The notes: generated from the sequence alone by a model not told the origin. A stretch of DNA of 64,000 nucleotides from Sva-07 sp963698565 (GCA_963698565.1 CAVORH010000001.1:77088-141087), one strand, 5' to 3'; counted from the stretch's first letter, positions 35,328-44,367 are shown. Translations and numbers: made by a program.

Positions 35328-36089
35328 TCAGTGTGCGCTGGTCGGCTCTCGCTCGGCGACGTCCGGTTCCCTCGGACGGTGCGAGCGGACCCGCACGGCT
35401 CGATGGTCCGGCACCGGTGTGACGGCCGCCCGGCCGAGTTGCCACATCCCCGACAATGCGAGCCGGCCGAACATCTTCAGCACGACGAGAGCGAGCAGTG
35501 CTGCGAACACGAGCGCCGCCGGCACGGCGAGCGTCGCGAGGAGCAGCCGCCGGTCCTCGGTCATGAGGCTGAGGACCCCGGAGTCGACGCTCGTGCCGTC
35601 GACGTTGAGCGTCCTCACCGGATCGTCGATGGTCGGGCACACCAGGGCGGAGTCGTCGACGCCGACCACGTCGTTGCCCCCGAAGGTGGGCTCGGGCGGC
35701 CGAACCGCCGACGACAGACTGCCGTACACCGGGTCGAACCCGGCTCCGACCAGGTACTGGTCGCCCTCGACGAGGAATCGGTAGTCGTCGCCGTAGCGGA
35801 TGTCGATCAGCCCGTCGACCGCCCAGGGGCTCGCCGAACCCGCCCGGATCTGGTCGATCCGGAAGCGCACGACCTGCACGACGTCGTCCTTGCCGATCAT
35901 CGTGCCGACGAAGACGACAGCGGCTGGATCGGGGCGTGCGCAACCGACCGGCAGGGGGATCAATGGCTCGGTCTGTTGCCCGTCGGAGGGTTCCGGGGGC
36001 GGTGCCGCATCGGCCGGCCCTGCCGGAACTGCGAACGACGCTGCGCACGTCAGGCCGATCAGGCCGATGCGAAGCAGACGCCGGGTCAC
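35328..36089 (-). CDS. Exported membrane-anchored protein, unknown function
   Basis: 253 aa. A signal peptide (about 1-28, ending PADAAP) precedes a soluble domain (about 30-185) with two cysteines, in CARPDP and VCPTIDD. One transmembrane helix lies at about 190-213, and a cytoplasmic tail is rich in Arg. The layout is common in actinobacterial surface proteins; I recognise no family. Confidence 0.75.
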   Translation of the reverse strand: MTRRLLRIGLIGLTCAASFAVPAGPADAAPPPEPSDGQQTEPLIPLPVGCARPDPAAVVFVGTMIGKDDVVQVVRFRIDQIRAGSASPWAVDGLIDIRYGDDYRFLVEGDQYLVGAGFDPVYGSLSSAVRPPEPTFGGNDVVGVDDSALVCPTIDDPVRTLNVDGTSVDSGVLSLMTEDRRLLLATLAVPAALVFAALLALVVLKMFGRLALSGMWQLGRAAVTPVPDHRAVRVRSHRPREPDVAEREPTSAH

Positions 36090-36125
36090 CCGGCCAGGCT
36101 AACGATCCGGTCGCGTCCGCGAACG

Positions 36126-37652
36126 TCAGTGACCTGGCGAGGTCCGTCCGCCGGTTTCCCGGAGCAGCCGTTCGCCACGTGGATCGAGTCCGACGAGCTG
36201 GGCGTCGATGCCTCGTTGTGCGAACTTGTCGACGACGGCATCCAGGGCGACCACGGCGGATGTGTCCCACACCCGGGCGTTGCTCAGGTCGATCTCGACC
36301 CGACGGACGTCGACGGCGTCGTAGTCGAACGAATGCACGAAGTCGTTGCTGGACGCGAAGAACAGCTCGCCGCTGACGTCGTAGAGGCGCTCGACGTGAT
36401 CGGGGTCGACCACGCTCGTGACGTTGACGACGTGCGAGACGTGCCGAACGAAGAACACCGCCGAGAGCACCACACCTGCGCCGACGCCGTAGGCCAGGTT
36501 GTGCGTCAGCACCGTGATGCCCACCGTCGCGAGCATGACGACGATCTCAGGGCGCGGCTCGACGCGCAGGGTGCTCGGCCGGATGCTCGCCCAGTTGAAG
36601 GTTCCGATCGAGACCATGATCATCACAGCGACCAGTGCCCCCATCGGGATCTGTGCGACGAAGTCGCCGAGCACCATCACGAGGACCAGCAGGAACACGC
36701 CCGACGCCAGCGTCGACAGGCGGGTACGTCCGCCGGTGCGATGGTTGATCATCGACTGCCCGATCATGGCGCAGCCCGCCATTCCGCCGAGGAAGCCGGT
36801 CGCGACGTTGGCGATGCCCTGGCCGCGTGACTCGACGTTCTTGTCGGAGTCGGTGTCGGTCAGGTCGTCGAGCAACTGGGCGGTGAGCAGCGATTCGAGG
36901 AGCCCGACGAGGGCGAGGGTGATCGCGAACGGCAGCACGATCCGCAGGGTGTCGAAGCTCAACGGCACATCCGGGAGCCCGGGGACCGGGAGCGAACTCG
37001 GCAGGTCGCCCATGTCGCCAACGGTCGGCAGGCGGAGGTCGAAGACGATCGCGGCAACGGCGAGCAGCACGATGGCGACGAGCGGTGACGGCACCGCCTT
37101 GGTCAGTCGCGGCAAGCCGTAGATGATCACGAGTCCGGCGGCGATGAAGGCCAGGTTGATCCAGAACTGGCTCTGGTCGGCATCGTCGCCGGTGAGCAGG
37201 ATGTGGGGCACCTGGGCGAGGAAGATGAGGATGGCGAGCGCGTTGACGAAGCCGATCATGACCGTACGGGGGATGAAGCGCATCAGACTGCCGACGCCCA
37301 GGTAGCCGAACCCGATCTGGAAGATGCCGGCGAGCACCGTGGCAGCGAACAGATAGCCGACGCCGTAGTCGTCGACCAGCGGCACGATCACGAGCGCCAT
37401 CGCTCCCGTCGCCGCCGAGATCATGCCGGGCCGGCCGCCGGCGATCGAGATGATGATCGCGATCGAGAACGACGCGTACAAGCCGACTTTGGGATCGACG
37501 CCGGCGATGATCGAGAACGAGATCGCCTCGGGAATCAGCGCCAGCGCGACGACGAGACCGGACAGCAGGTTGGTCTTCGGATCGGTCAGCCAGTCGCTTC
37601 GGCGACCCGGCAGACGGGCAGCGCGCGACAACGCAGCAAGTTGTGAACTCAT
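36126..37652 (-). CDS. SulP family anion transporter with STAS domain
   Basis: 508 aa from ATG 37652. The transmembrane core opens NLLSGLVVALALIPEAISFSIIAG, the SulP signature (motif only), and has about ten to twelve helices up to residue 385. A cytoplasmic STAS domain fills about 410-505 with VWDTSAVVALDAVV. SulP proteins move sulfate, bicarbonate or dicarboxylates. The short loops and N-terminal signature resemble the BicA-type bicarbonate group, but this is only suggestive. It precedes an exported protein gene. Confidence 0.88.
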   Translation of the reverse strand: MSSQLAALSRAARLPGRRSDWLTDPKTNLLSGLVVALALIPEAISFSIIAGVDPKVGLYASFSIAIIISIAGGRPGMISAATGAMALVIVPLVDDYGVGYLFAATVLAGIFQIGFGYLGVGSLMRFIPRTVMIGFVNALAILIFLAQVPHILLTGDDADQSQFWINLAFIAAGLVIIYGLPRLTKAVPSPLVAIVLLAVAAIVFDLRLPTVGDMGDLPSSLPVPGLPDVPLSFDTLRIVLPFAITLALVGLLESLLTAQLLDDLTDTDSDKNVESRGQGIANVATGFLGGMAGCAMIGQSMINHRTGGRTRLSTLASGVFLLVLVMVLGDFVAQIPMGALVAVMIMVSIGTFNWASIRPSTLRVEPRPEIVVMLATVGITVLTHNLAYGVGAGVVLSAVFFVRHVSHVVNVTSVVDPDHVERLYDVSGELFFASSNDFVHSFDYDAVDVRRVEIDLSNARVWDTSAVVALDAVVDKFAQRGIDAQLVGLDPRGERLLRETGGRTSPGH

Positions 37653-37711
37653 GGCACCTCGGGAGTCGGCGGTCAACGCCAACTGCAACCCAGGCGCTCG
37701 GAGTCACGACG

Positions 37712-39013
37712 CTATCGGCGGCCCGCCGCTTCCAGGTGGGTGAGGAACCAGTCCCGTGCCAGACCGGCCGCCTCGTCGAGGGTTCCAGGCTCCTCGAAGA
37801 GATGCGTGGCACCCGGAACGACGACCAGATCGCTGGTGGTGTGCAACTGCTGGAGCGCTCGGCGGTTGAGCTCGAGCACCGCACGATCCTCGCCGCCGAC
37901 GATGAGCAGCGTCGGGACCGTCACCTCGCTGAGGTGTGGTCCCGCCAGGTCCGGTCGACCGCCGCGCGAAACGACCGCGGCCACCGGTGAGTCGGGCTGA
38001 GCAGCCGCGCACAGCGCTGCCGCCGCACCCGTGCTCGCACCGAAGCACCCCACGGGCAGCCGGCTCACCTCGGGCCAGGCCACCACGCAGCGGATCACCT
38101 CGGCCAACCGCTGTCCGAGCAGCTCGATGTCGAAGACGTTGCTGCGGTCGCGTTCCTCGTCGGACGTCAGCAGGTCGAACAACAACGTTGCGAGTCCCGC
38201 ACGAACGAGGGCGGACGCGACACGCTGGTTGCGCTGGCTGTGCCGGCTGCTCCCGCTCCCGTGAGCGAACACGACGAATCCGGTCGCGTCACGTGGCACC
38301 GTCAGGTGGCCGTCGAGGGTGACCCCCACGAGGGGGATCCGGATGTCCTCATCGCGAACGAGACGCGGGCTCGCAGCGCGGTCGAGCAGTGCGACCACGA
38401 CCTCGTCGCTGGTCTGCGCGAAGTCGCGGTAGAACTGGCCGACGCCGGAGAAGTCCTCGGGCGTCTGGACCGCCACGTACTCGTCGGCCGCAGCGCCGAG
38501 TCGATCGGTCCAGTCCGACGGGGCAACCGGAACGGCCAGCACCACCCGACGAGCTCCTTCTGCTCGGGCGACCAGGCACGCAGCGCGTGCGGTCGAGCCG
38601 GTGGCGACCCCGTCGTCGACCACGACGACCGTGCGCCCGGCCAATGACGTCCGTGGACGGCCACGCCGGTAGCGCTCGCTGCGGCGCTCGAGTTCGGTCC
38701 GTTCACGGTCCTCGACCGCCGCCAGTTCGTCGGCGCTGACACCGGCCATCCGCACGATGTCGGCATCGACCACCCGCACATCGTCCTCACCGATGGCGCC
38801 CATGGCGAGTTCGGGTTGGAACGGCACCCCGAGCTTGCGGACCAGGATGACGTCGAGTGGCGCCGTCAACTCGTCGGCGACGCGAGCGGCGACCGGCACC
38901 CCGCCCCGCGGCAGCCCGACGACCACCGCGTCAGCGCCTCGCAGGTGGCCGAGCAGCCCCGCCAGGCGCCGACCGGCATCGATGCGGTCCCTGAACACGG
39001 TGTGCTGAGCCAT
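37712..39013 (-). CDS. Fused phosphoribosyltransferase - dienelactone/alpha-beta hydrolase
   Basis: 433 aa. Residues 1-210 form a type I phosphoribosyltransferase with the PRPP loop VVVVDDGVATGSTARAA (about 125-141). Residues 215-433 form an alpha/beta hydrolase with GFVVFAHGSGSSRHSQRN, the nucleophile elbow CFGASTGAAA (Ser about 330), the acid in GGEDRAV and histidine in GATHLF. The same two-domain fusion is known as Rv0571c in Mycobacterium tuberculosis, a gene of the hypoxia regulon. The substrate and reaction are not established. The gene lies just upstream of the SulP transporter, 59 bases apart on the same strand. Confidence 0.88.
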   Translation of the reverse strand: MAQHTVFRDRIDAGRRLAGLLGHLRGADAVVVGLPRGGVPVAARVADELTAPLDVILVRKLGVPFQPELAMGAIGEDDVRVVDADIVRMAGVSADELAAVEDRERTELERRSERYRRGRPRTSLAGRTVVVVDDGVATGSTARAACLVARAEGARRVVLAVPVAPSDWTDRLGAAADEYVAVQTPEDFSGVGQFYRDFAQTSDEVVVALLDRAASPRLVRDEDIRIPLVGVTLDGHLTVPRDATGFVVFAHGSGSSRHSQRNQRVASALVRAGLATLLFDLLTSDEERDRSNVFDIELLGQRLAEVIRCVVAWPEVSRLPVGCFGASTGAAAALCAAAQPDSPVAAVVSRGGRPDLAGPHLSEVTVPTLLIVGGEDRAVLELNRRALQQLHTTSDLVVVPGATHLFEEPGTLDEAAGLARDWFLTHLEAAGRR

Positions 39014-39110
39014 GTTGCACCTCCTCGTTCACGACACGGGTCTCTGACACCAGTCGAGCACGATCCGTCGGGGTCGACCAGGGGCGTCGGACCCGCCGCC
39101 CTGCGCAGCG

Positions 39111-39908
39111 TCAGCGACCCTCGAAGACGGGCTCGCGTTTCTCCATGAACGCCTTGATCGCCTCGACGGTGTCGCGAGTGCCGAAGTTCACGGTCTGCGA
39201 GAGGCCCTCGTCGTCGAGCGCTTCCTCCATCGTGACCGCGAGGGAGTTGTTGAGCAGCCGCTTCGACATCGCCAGTGCGATCGGCGGTCCGCCGGCGAGC
39301 CGTGTTGCCCAGTCGTCGACGAAGGCGTCGACTTCGTCGTCGGGCAGCACCCGGTTGACGAGGCCCATCTCGGCGGCACGATCCGCGTCGATGATCTCGG
39401 CGAGCAGCGCCAACTCCTTCGCGCGGTGCAGACCGACGAGTCGCGGCAGGAGCCAGGAACCACCGAAGTCGAGACTGAGCCCGCGCTTGGCGAAGATCTC
39501 CGAGAAGCGGGCAGTGTCGGAGGCGACGATCAGGTCGCACGCCAACGCCATGTTCAGGCCCGCGCCGACCGCGACGCCGCGGACCTTGGCGATCGTCGGC
39601 TGCGGGATGCGGTGCAGCGCCAGGCAGACGTCGGTGATGTGCCGCATTGCCGAGAGTTGGTGCAGGGGAACCTCGCCGGATCCGCCCTGCCACAGGTCGG
39701 CACCCGAACAGAAGTTGCCGCCGGCGCCCGTGAGCACGACGGCGCGATCGGTCGGGTTGCCGGCGATCGCGCGGAACTCGGCGAGCAGTTCGTTCCACAT
39801 CGCCCCGTCTGCGGCGTTCTTCTTCTCCGGCCGACGAAGGGTGATGGTGACCACCCCGTCGGTGCGTTCGACGGTGATCGATTCGAGCTCGCGGGTGTCG
39901 GTGGCCAT
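39111..39908 (-). CDS. Enoyl-CoA hydratase/isomerase family protein
   Basis: 265 aa crotonase fold. Oxyanion-hole motifs are GNFCSGADLWQGG (about 65-77) and KVRGVAVGAGLNMALACDL (about 107-125). Residues corresponding to the catalytic glutamates appear in this region as Leu/Asp-rich segments, so hydratase versus isomerase activity cannot be read off. It diverges from the tiny membrane peptide gene at 39932. Confidence 0.92.
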   Translation of the reverse strand: MATDTRELESITVERTDGVVTITLRRPEKKNAADGAMWNELLAEFRAIAGNPTDRAVVLTGAGGNFCSGADLWQGGSGEVPLHQLSAMRHITDVCLALHRIPQPTIAKVRGVAVGAGLNMALACDLIVASDTARFSEIFAKRGLSLDFGGSWLLPRLVGLHRAKELALLAEIIDADRAAEMGLVNRVLPDDEVDAFVDDWATRLAGGPPIALAMSKRLLNNSLAVTMEEALDDEGLSQTVNFGTRDTVEAIKAFMEKREPVFEGR

Positions 39909-39931
39909 GTCGGCCGACGATACTGACCGCC

Positions 39932-40042
39932 GTGGGATACAACCCGTACCGGAAGTTCAAGGCGAAGCCCGCCGACTACGTCCTCGTCGCGGCCGCCCTG
40001 CTGGTGTCCCTCGGCCTGCTCGTCTGGGCATTCGCCGGCTGA
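39932..40042 (+). CDS. 36-aa single-pass membrane peptide
   Basis: GTG start, 36 codons plus TGA. The first 16 residues (MGYNPYRKFKAKPADY) are basic and aromatic and are followed by about 20 hydrophobic residues up to WAFAG. It stands alone between divergent enoyl-CoA hydratase (24 bases) and convergent yraN. Similar very short proteins with an NPYRK start occur in related actinobacteria as far as I recall; that is memory, not a search. Function unknown. Confidence 0.6.
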   Translation: MGYNPYRKFKAKPADYVLVAAALLVSLGLLVWAFAG

Positions 40043-40071
40043 CCCGACGTCGCGGTCGGCCGGTCGACCGG

Positions 40072-40440
40072 TCAGAAGGCAGCGGGGATGAGTTCGAGCC
40101 GACTGCCGGTGATCGCGACGACGTCGAAACGGATCGAATCGGCGCGCAGCTCGTTTGCCCGGAGCCACTCGACGGCGAGCTGGCGGATGCGACGCTGCTT
40201 CTCGATCGTGACCGCAGACGCAGCGGGACCGAACCGGTCGGTGCGGCGGGCCTTGACCTCGCTGAAGACGATCGTCGTACCGTCACGCACGACCAGGTCG
40301 AGCTCTCCGGTCGGCGAACGCCAGTTGCGGTCGAGGATCTCGTAGCCGAGCCGCCGGTAGTGCGCAGCGGCGAGTTCCTCTCCCCACTGACCACGGGCGC
40401 GGTTGGAGAGATCGGGTGTGGGCGGAACACGTGGGGCCAT
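40072..40440 (-). CDS. YraN/UPF0102 family nuclease-like protein
   Basis: 122 aa. RGQWGEELAAAHYRRLGYEILDRNWRSPTGELDLVVRDG (motif only) contains the PD-(D/E)xK-type E-x-D and, later, FSEVKAR. The family is linked to rplS-trmD clusters across bacteria. The predicted nuclease activity is from the fold. ATG 40440 is chosen; the longer frame extends into rplS antisense reading. Confidence 0.92.
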   Translation of the reverse strand: MAPRVPPTPDLSNRARGQWGEELAAAHYRRLGYEILDRNWRSPTGELDLVVRDGTTIVFSEVKARRTDRFGPAASAVTIEKQRRIRQLAVEWLRANELRADSIRFDVVAITGSRLELIPAAF

Positions 40441-40516
40441 GGCAACCTCCGTCAGCGTGATGGGAGGGGCCGATGCCCGAGGGGGGACGCTGTTGCGTCC
40501 GATCAGAGCCGACGGC

Positions 40517-40864
40517 TCAGAAGTCGCGCTTCTCGCGGATCTTCGCGGCCTTGCCCTTGCGATCGCGCAGGTAGTACAGCTTCGCCCGGCGGACGTCGCC
40601 GCGCTTGACGACCTCGATCTTCTGCACGGTCGGGGTGTGCAGCGGGAACGTGCGCTCGACGCCGACGCCGTAGCTGAGCTTGCGGACCGTGTAGGTCTCC
40701 TGCAGCCCGCCACCCTGGCGGCCGATCACGTCGCCCTGGAACACCTGGATGCGCTCCTTGCCGCCTTCGACGACGCGGACGTGCACCTTGAGCTCGTCAC
40801 CCGCCTGGAAGTCGGGGATGTCGTCGCGGAGCGAGTCGTTGTCGATGAGGTCAGTGGCTTTCAT
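40517..40864 (-). CDS. rplS: 50S ribosomal protein L19
   Basis: 115 aa. FQAGDELKVHVRVVEGGKERIQVFQG and RAKLYYLRDRKGKAAKIRE (motifs) are unmistakable. Part of the rpsP-KH-rimM-trmD-rplS run on the minus strand. lepB and rnhB, which often follow rplS in actinobacteria, are absent here. Confidence 0.98.
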   Translation of the reverse strand: MKATDLIDNDSLRDDIPDFQAGDELKVHVRVVEGGKERIQVFQGDVIGRQGGGLQETYTVRKLSYGVGVERTFPLHTPTVQKIEVVKRGDVRRAKLYYLRDRKGKAAKIREKRDF

Positions 40865-40969
40865 GGCGTCTACCTGCGTTGTCGGGGCTGCGAGTCTGGA
40901 TGCGAGCCGGATGGCCGATGCGAATTCTGTGCGCTGATCACGGACGCACGCTCGCGCCGATGGGGCCCG

Positions 40970-41716
40970 TCAATGATACGGGACGGCAGGGAACTCTTCC
41001 AACAGGCGCGCGTCATCTGTCGAAAGACCGCCGAGACGCTCGATGAGGTCCGGTCGGTCACGAAGCGTGCGGTGCAGACGTTGGGCACGCCGCCACCGTT
41101 CGATCCGCGCGTGATCGCCGCTGCGCAACACCTCGGGCACCGACCAGCCGCGGAACTCCGCCGGCCGTGTGTACTGCGGCTCCTCCAGGAGACCGGACTC
41201 GCCGAAGCTCTCGGTCACCGGGCTGGCCGCATTCCCCATCGCCCCCTCGCGCAACCGGGTCACGGCCTCGATGACCAGGCACGCGGCCACCTCTCCCCCG
41301 CTGAGCACCACGTCGCCCACACTGATCTCGCCGTCGACGAGATGCTCGCGCACCCGGTGATCGACGCCCTCGTAGCGTCCGCACAGGAGGCTGAACCCGT
41401 CGGACGACGCGAGTTCGTCGGCCAGTGCCTGATCGAACCGGCGACCGCCGGGGCCGAGCAGGAACAACGGCCGGGGTGGGTCGACGGCCTCGACCGACTC
41501 GAAGATCGGCTGCGCCCGCATCACCATGCCGGCCCCACCACCGAAGGGAGCGTCGTCGACGGTTCGGTGCACGTCGGTGGTCTGCTCACGGATGTCGTGA
41601 CAGCGCAGATCGAGCAGCCCCTGTCCCCGAGCCTTGCCGAGCAGGCTCTCGGAGCAGAACTCGTCGACCAGGGAGGGGAACAGCGAGAAGACGTCGATGC
41701 GCAGCGTGGCGGTCAT
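40970..41716 (-). CDS. trmD: tRNA (guanine-37-N1)-methyltransferase
   Basis: 248 aa from ATG 41716, which overlaps the rimM stop (ATGA). SPOUT-knot motifs LLCGRYEGVDHRV and ISVGDVVLSGGEVA, plus PFGGGAGMVM, are present. It methylates G37 of tRNAs reading CNN/GGN codons to keep the frame. Essential in most bacteria. Confidence 0.97.
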   Translation of the reverse strand: MTATLRIDVFSLFPSLVDEFCSESLLGKARGQGLLDLRCHDIREQTTDVHRTVDDAPFGGGAGMVMRAQPIFESVEAVDPPRPLFLLGPGGRRFDQALADELASSDGFSLLCGRYEGVDHRVREHLVDGEISVGDVVLSGGEVAACLVIEAVTRLREGAMGNAASPVTESFGESGLLEEPQYTRPAEFRGWSVPEVLRSGDHARIERWRRAQRLHRTLRDRPDLIERLGGLSTDDARLLEEFPAVPYH

Positions 41717-42195
41717 GACGAGCCGAGATCGAAGAGCCCCTCGGGCGTGTCGACCACGATGACGCCGTCCGCGTTCGAGACCACGAAGTTCGAGGGCACG
41801 AGCGCGCCCGAGTCGAGTTCGAGGAGGTCGGCAGCGGGATTCGCGATCACCGCGACGCACTCACCGTGCTCGGTGCCGTCGATCTCGACCACGCGCCGGC
41901 CGATGAGTTCGTGCACCCACAGCGCATCGGGATCGTCGATCGGTCGGCCGTGCAGCAGCCGGTTCGCATACGACTCCGCGGTCGTCCGGTCGGCGATCTG
42001 GGCGAACTTCACGACCCGGCGGCCGTTCGATGCGACGCGGGAGGACTCGACGACGAGCGTCTCGTCACCGGCGATCAGCTCGGCACCGGGAGCGACCCGA
42101 ACGTCGGAGTCGGAGATCAGCTGGACGAACACCTCGCCGCGCAGACCGTGAGCTCGCCGGATGTGACCGACTTCGAGCAGGCCGTCGTCGGACAA
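41713..42195 (-). CDS. rimM: Ribosome maturation factor RimM
   Basis: 160 aa. The RimM beta-barrel begins LEVGHIRRAHGLRGEVFV. A PRC-barrel (about 90-160) starts LWVHELIGRRVVEIDGTEHG. It assists 16S rRNA head assembly. The stop overlaps trmD. Confidence 0.95.
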   Translation of the reverse strand: MSDDGLLEVGHIRRAHGLRGEVFVQLISDSDVRVAPGAELIAGDETLVVESSRVASNGRRVVKFAQIADRTTAESYANRLLHGRPIDDPDALWVHELIGRRVVEIDGTEHGECVAVIANPAADLLELDSGALVPSNFVVSNADGVIVVDTPEGLFDLGSS

Positions 42196-42201
42196 GTCGA
42201 C

Positions 42202-42489
42202 TCAGTCGTCGAGGAATTCGATGTCGACCTCGACACCGTCTTTGCTCGCCGCCGCACGGGTCACCGTGCGAATGCTGGCGGCGGTGCGGCCGCGGCGGCC
42301 GATCACGCGACCGAGGTCGCCCTCGCCGCAGCGGACGTTCAGCGTGGTGCGGCGACCGGAGTCGTCGACCTCGACGGTGACGGCATCGGCATCGTCGACG
42401 ATCGACTTCACGATGTGCGTGAGCACCGCGACGGCCGTCGGGACGGCCTCGTCGCTCTCGACGGCCGAGTCGGTGTCGACGTCGCTCAC
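42202..42489 (-). CDS. KH-domain RNA-binding protein (KhpA-like)
   Basis: 95 aa from GTG 42489, which overlaps the rpsP stop (GTGA). The KH loop is GRVIGRRGRTA (about 60-70). Placement between rpsP and rimM is the usual place of KhpA/YlqC. Confidence 0.93.
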   Translation of the reverse strand: MSDVDTDSAVESDEAVPTAVAVLTHIVKSIVDDADAVTVEVDDSGRRTTLNVRCGEGDLGRVIGRRGRTAASIRTVTRAAASKDGVEVDIEFLDD

Positions 42490-42758
42490 TTCGACGCCTT
42501 GGCGGCCTCGAACTGCTCGATGGCACCCGAGATCTGCAGGAGCTTCGCGACGCGCTCGGTGGGCTGCGCGCCGTCGGTGAGCCACTTCACGGCCTTGTCG
42601 TTGTCGACGGTGAGTACCGAGGGATCCTGACGCGGGTCGTAGTGCCCGAGAATCTCGATGAATCGCCCGTCTCGGGGCGAGCGGGAGTCCGCAACCACGA
42701 TGCGGTACTGCGGTTGCTTCTTCTTGCCGATGCGGGTGAGGCGCAGCTTGACTGCCAT
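42486..42758 (-). CDS. rpsP: 30S ribosomal protein S16
   Basis: 90 aa. AVKLRLTRIGKKKQPQYRIV and GRFIEILGHYDP are diagnostic. First of the ribosomal run downstream of ffh. Confidence 0.98.
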   Translation of the reverse strand: MAVKLRLTRIGKKKQPQYRIVVADSRSPRDGRFIEILGHYDPRQDPSVLTVDNDKAVKWLTDGAQPTERVAKLLQISGAIEQFEAAKASK

Positions 42759-42855
42759 CTGAAATCGATACTCCTGGGTGCAAATGAGAACGTCGCAAGG
42801 CTAGCGGCGCTCGGAGGGATCCCCTCGCCGGAGCGACGGGTCGGTCGAAGTGGGG

Positions 42856-44301
42856 TCAGCGGGGCAGACCGGGAAGCCCGGGCATGTTGGGCATGCCGGG
42901 CAGACCGGGGAGATCCATGCCGCCGGTGGCGTTCGGATCGAGCAGGCCCGGAGGGAGACCACGCCCCTTCGGGCCGCTGCCCTTGCGGCCCTTCTTGCCC
43001 TTCTTGCCCGGTTTCTGGCCGGCCATGCCCATCTTCTTCATCATCTTCTGCATCTCGCCGAACTGCTTGACGAGGCGGTTGACGTCACCGACCTGGGTGC
43101 CGGAGCCGTTGGCGATGCGTTGGCGTCGGCTGCCGTTGATGATCACGGGTTGAGCGCGCTCCTCCGGGGTCATCGCCCGGATGATCGCCTCGATCGGCTT
43201 GAGGTCGTCGTCGTCGATCTTGGCGCCCTTGAGCTCCTTCGGAACGCCGGGCATCATGCCCATCAGACTGCCGAGCGAACCCATCTTCTTGATCTGCTGC
43301 ATCTGCTCGAGGAAGTCGTCGAGGGTGAACTGGCCCTCCATCAACTTCGCAGCCGCCTGCTCGGCCTGATCGGCCTCGAAGGCGCGTTCGGCCTGCTCGA
43401 TCAACGTCAGCATGTCACCCATGCCGAGGATCCGGCCGGCCATGCGGTCGGGGTGGAACTGCTCGAACTCGGTGAGCTTCTCACCGGTGGACGCGAAGGC
43501 GATCGGGCGGCCGATGACCTCCTTGACCGACAGCGCCGCACCGCCGCGGGCGTCGCCGTCCATCTTCGACATGATCACGGCGTCGATCTGCAGGGTCTCG
43601 TGGAACGCCTCGGCGGTCTGCACGGCGTCCTGACCGGTCATCGCGTCGACGACGAGGAACGTGTAGTCGGGGTCGACGGCGGCCGAGATCTGCCGGACCT
43701 GCTCCATCATCTCGGTGTCGATCGACAGTCGGCCGGCGGTGTCGACGATCACGACGTCACGCCCGAGGCGTTTCGCCTCCTCGAGACCGGCCGCGGAGGC
43801 CCGGACCGGGTCGGACGGGTCGGAGAACACCGGCACGTCGATCTGACGCCCGAGCGTGCGGAGCTGCTCGACCGCGGCAGGACGCTGGAGGTCGGCGCCG
43901 ACGAGCAACGGCTGGCGACCCTGGCCCTTGAACCAGGCGGCCAGCTTGGCGGAGTTGGTGGTCTTGCCGGAGCCCTGCAGACCGGCCATCAGCACCACGG
44001 TCGGCGGCTTCGACGCGTAGGTGATGGCGAGGGTTTCTCCGCCGAGGGCCCGCGTCAGTTCGTCGTTGACCGCCTTGACCACCTGCTGAGCGGGGTCGAG
44101 GGCCGAGGAGCGAGTGGCGCCGATCGCGCTCTCGCGGATGCGGTTGCAGATCGAACGGACGACGGTGACGTTGACGTCGGCTTCGAGGAGCGCCGTGCGG
44201 ATCTCCTTCATCACCTCGTCGACGTCGGCCTCCGTCAAGCGACCCTTGCCGCGGATCTTCTTGACGATGCCTTCGAGTCGTGTGGAGAGATTGTCGAACA
44301 T
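42856..44301 (-). CDS. ffh: Signal recognition particle protein Ffh
   Basis: 481 aa from ATG 44301. The NG domain contains LMAGLQGSGKTTNSAKLA and VDTAGRLSIDTEMM. The M domain has LGMGDMLTLIEQAE and Met-rich helices. A C-terminal extension rich in Lys, Gly, Pro and Met ends GLPGMPNMPGLPGLPR. It targets nascent membrane proteins together with FtsY, encoded nearby. Confidence 0.97.
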   Translation of the reverse strand: MFDNLSTRLEGIVKKIRGKGRLTEADVDEVMKEIRTALLEADVNVTVVRSICNRIRESAIGATRSSALDPAQQVVKAVNDELTRALGGETLAITYASKPPTVVLMAGLQGSGKTTNSAKLAAWFKGQGRQPLLVGADLQRPAAVEQLRTLGRQIDVPVFSDPSDPVRASAAGLEEAKRLGRDVVIVDTAGRLSIDTEMMEQVRQISAAVDPDYTFLVVDAMTGQDAVQTAEAFHETLQIDAVIMSKMDGDARGGAALSVKEVIGRPIAFASTGEKLTEFEQFHPDRMAGRILGMGDMLTLIEQAERAFEADQAEQAAAKLMEGQFTLDDFLEQMQQIKKMGSLGSLMGMMPGVPKELKGAKIDDDDLKPIEAIIRAMTPEERAQPVIINGSRRQRIANGSGTQVGDVNRLVKQFGEMQKMMKKMGMAGQKPGKKGKKGRKGSGPKGRGLPPGLLDPNATGGMDLPGLPGMPNMPGLPGLPR

Positions 44302-44338
44302 CAGACCAACGAGGCTACCGGAGGGGTCCGAACCCGAA

Positions 44339-44367
44339 TGAGACATGGGGTCAGACCCCGCGTCTCA
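44339..44367. terminator. Hairpin TGAGAC..GGGGTC/GACCCC..GTCTCA
   Basis: TGAGAC-AT-GGGGTC (44339-44352) pairs with GACCCC-GC-GTCTCA (44354-44367) around one A. It begins 2 bases past the stop of the acyl-CoA dehydrogenase on the minus strand and lies upstream of ffh. It fits a terminator. The core GGGGTCAGACCCC also turns up in intergenic palindromes of many bacteria as far as I recall. Confidence 0.65.

Noticed and set aside
34134..36830. 898-codon plus-strand frame opposite the kinase, exported protein and SulP genes
   Set aside because: No recognisable domain; runs across three unrelated genes and their gaps; composition of a GC shadow.
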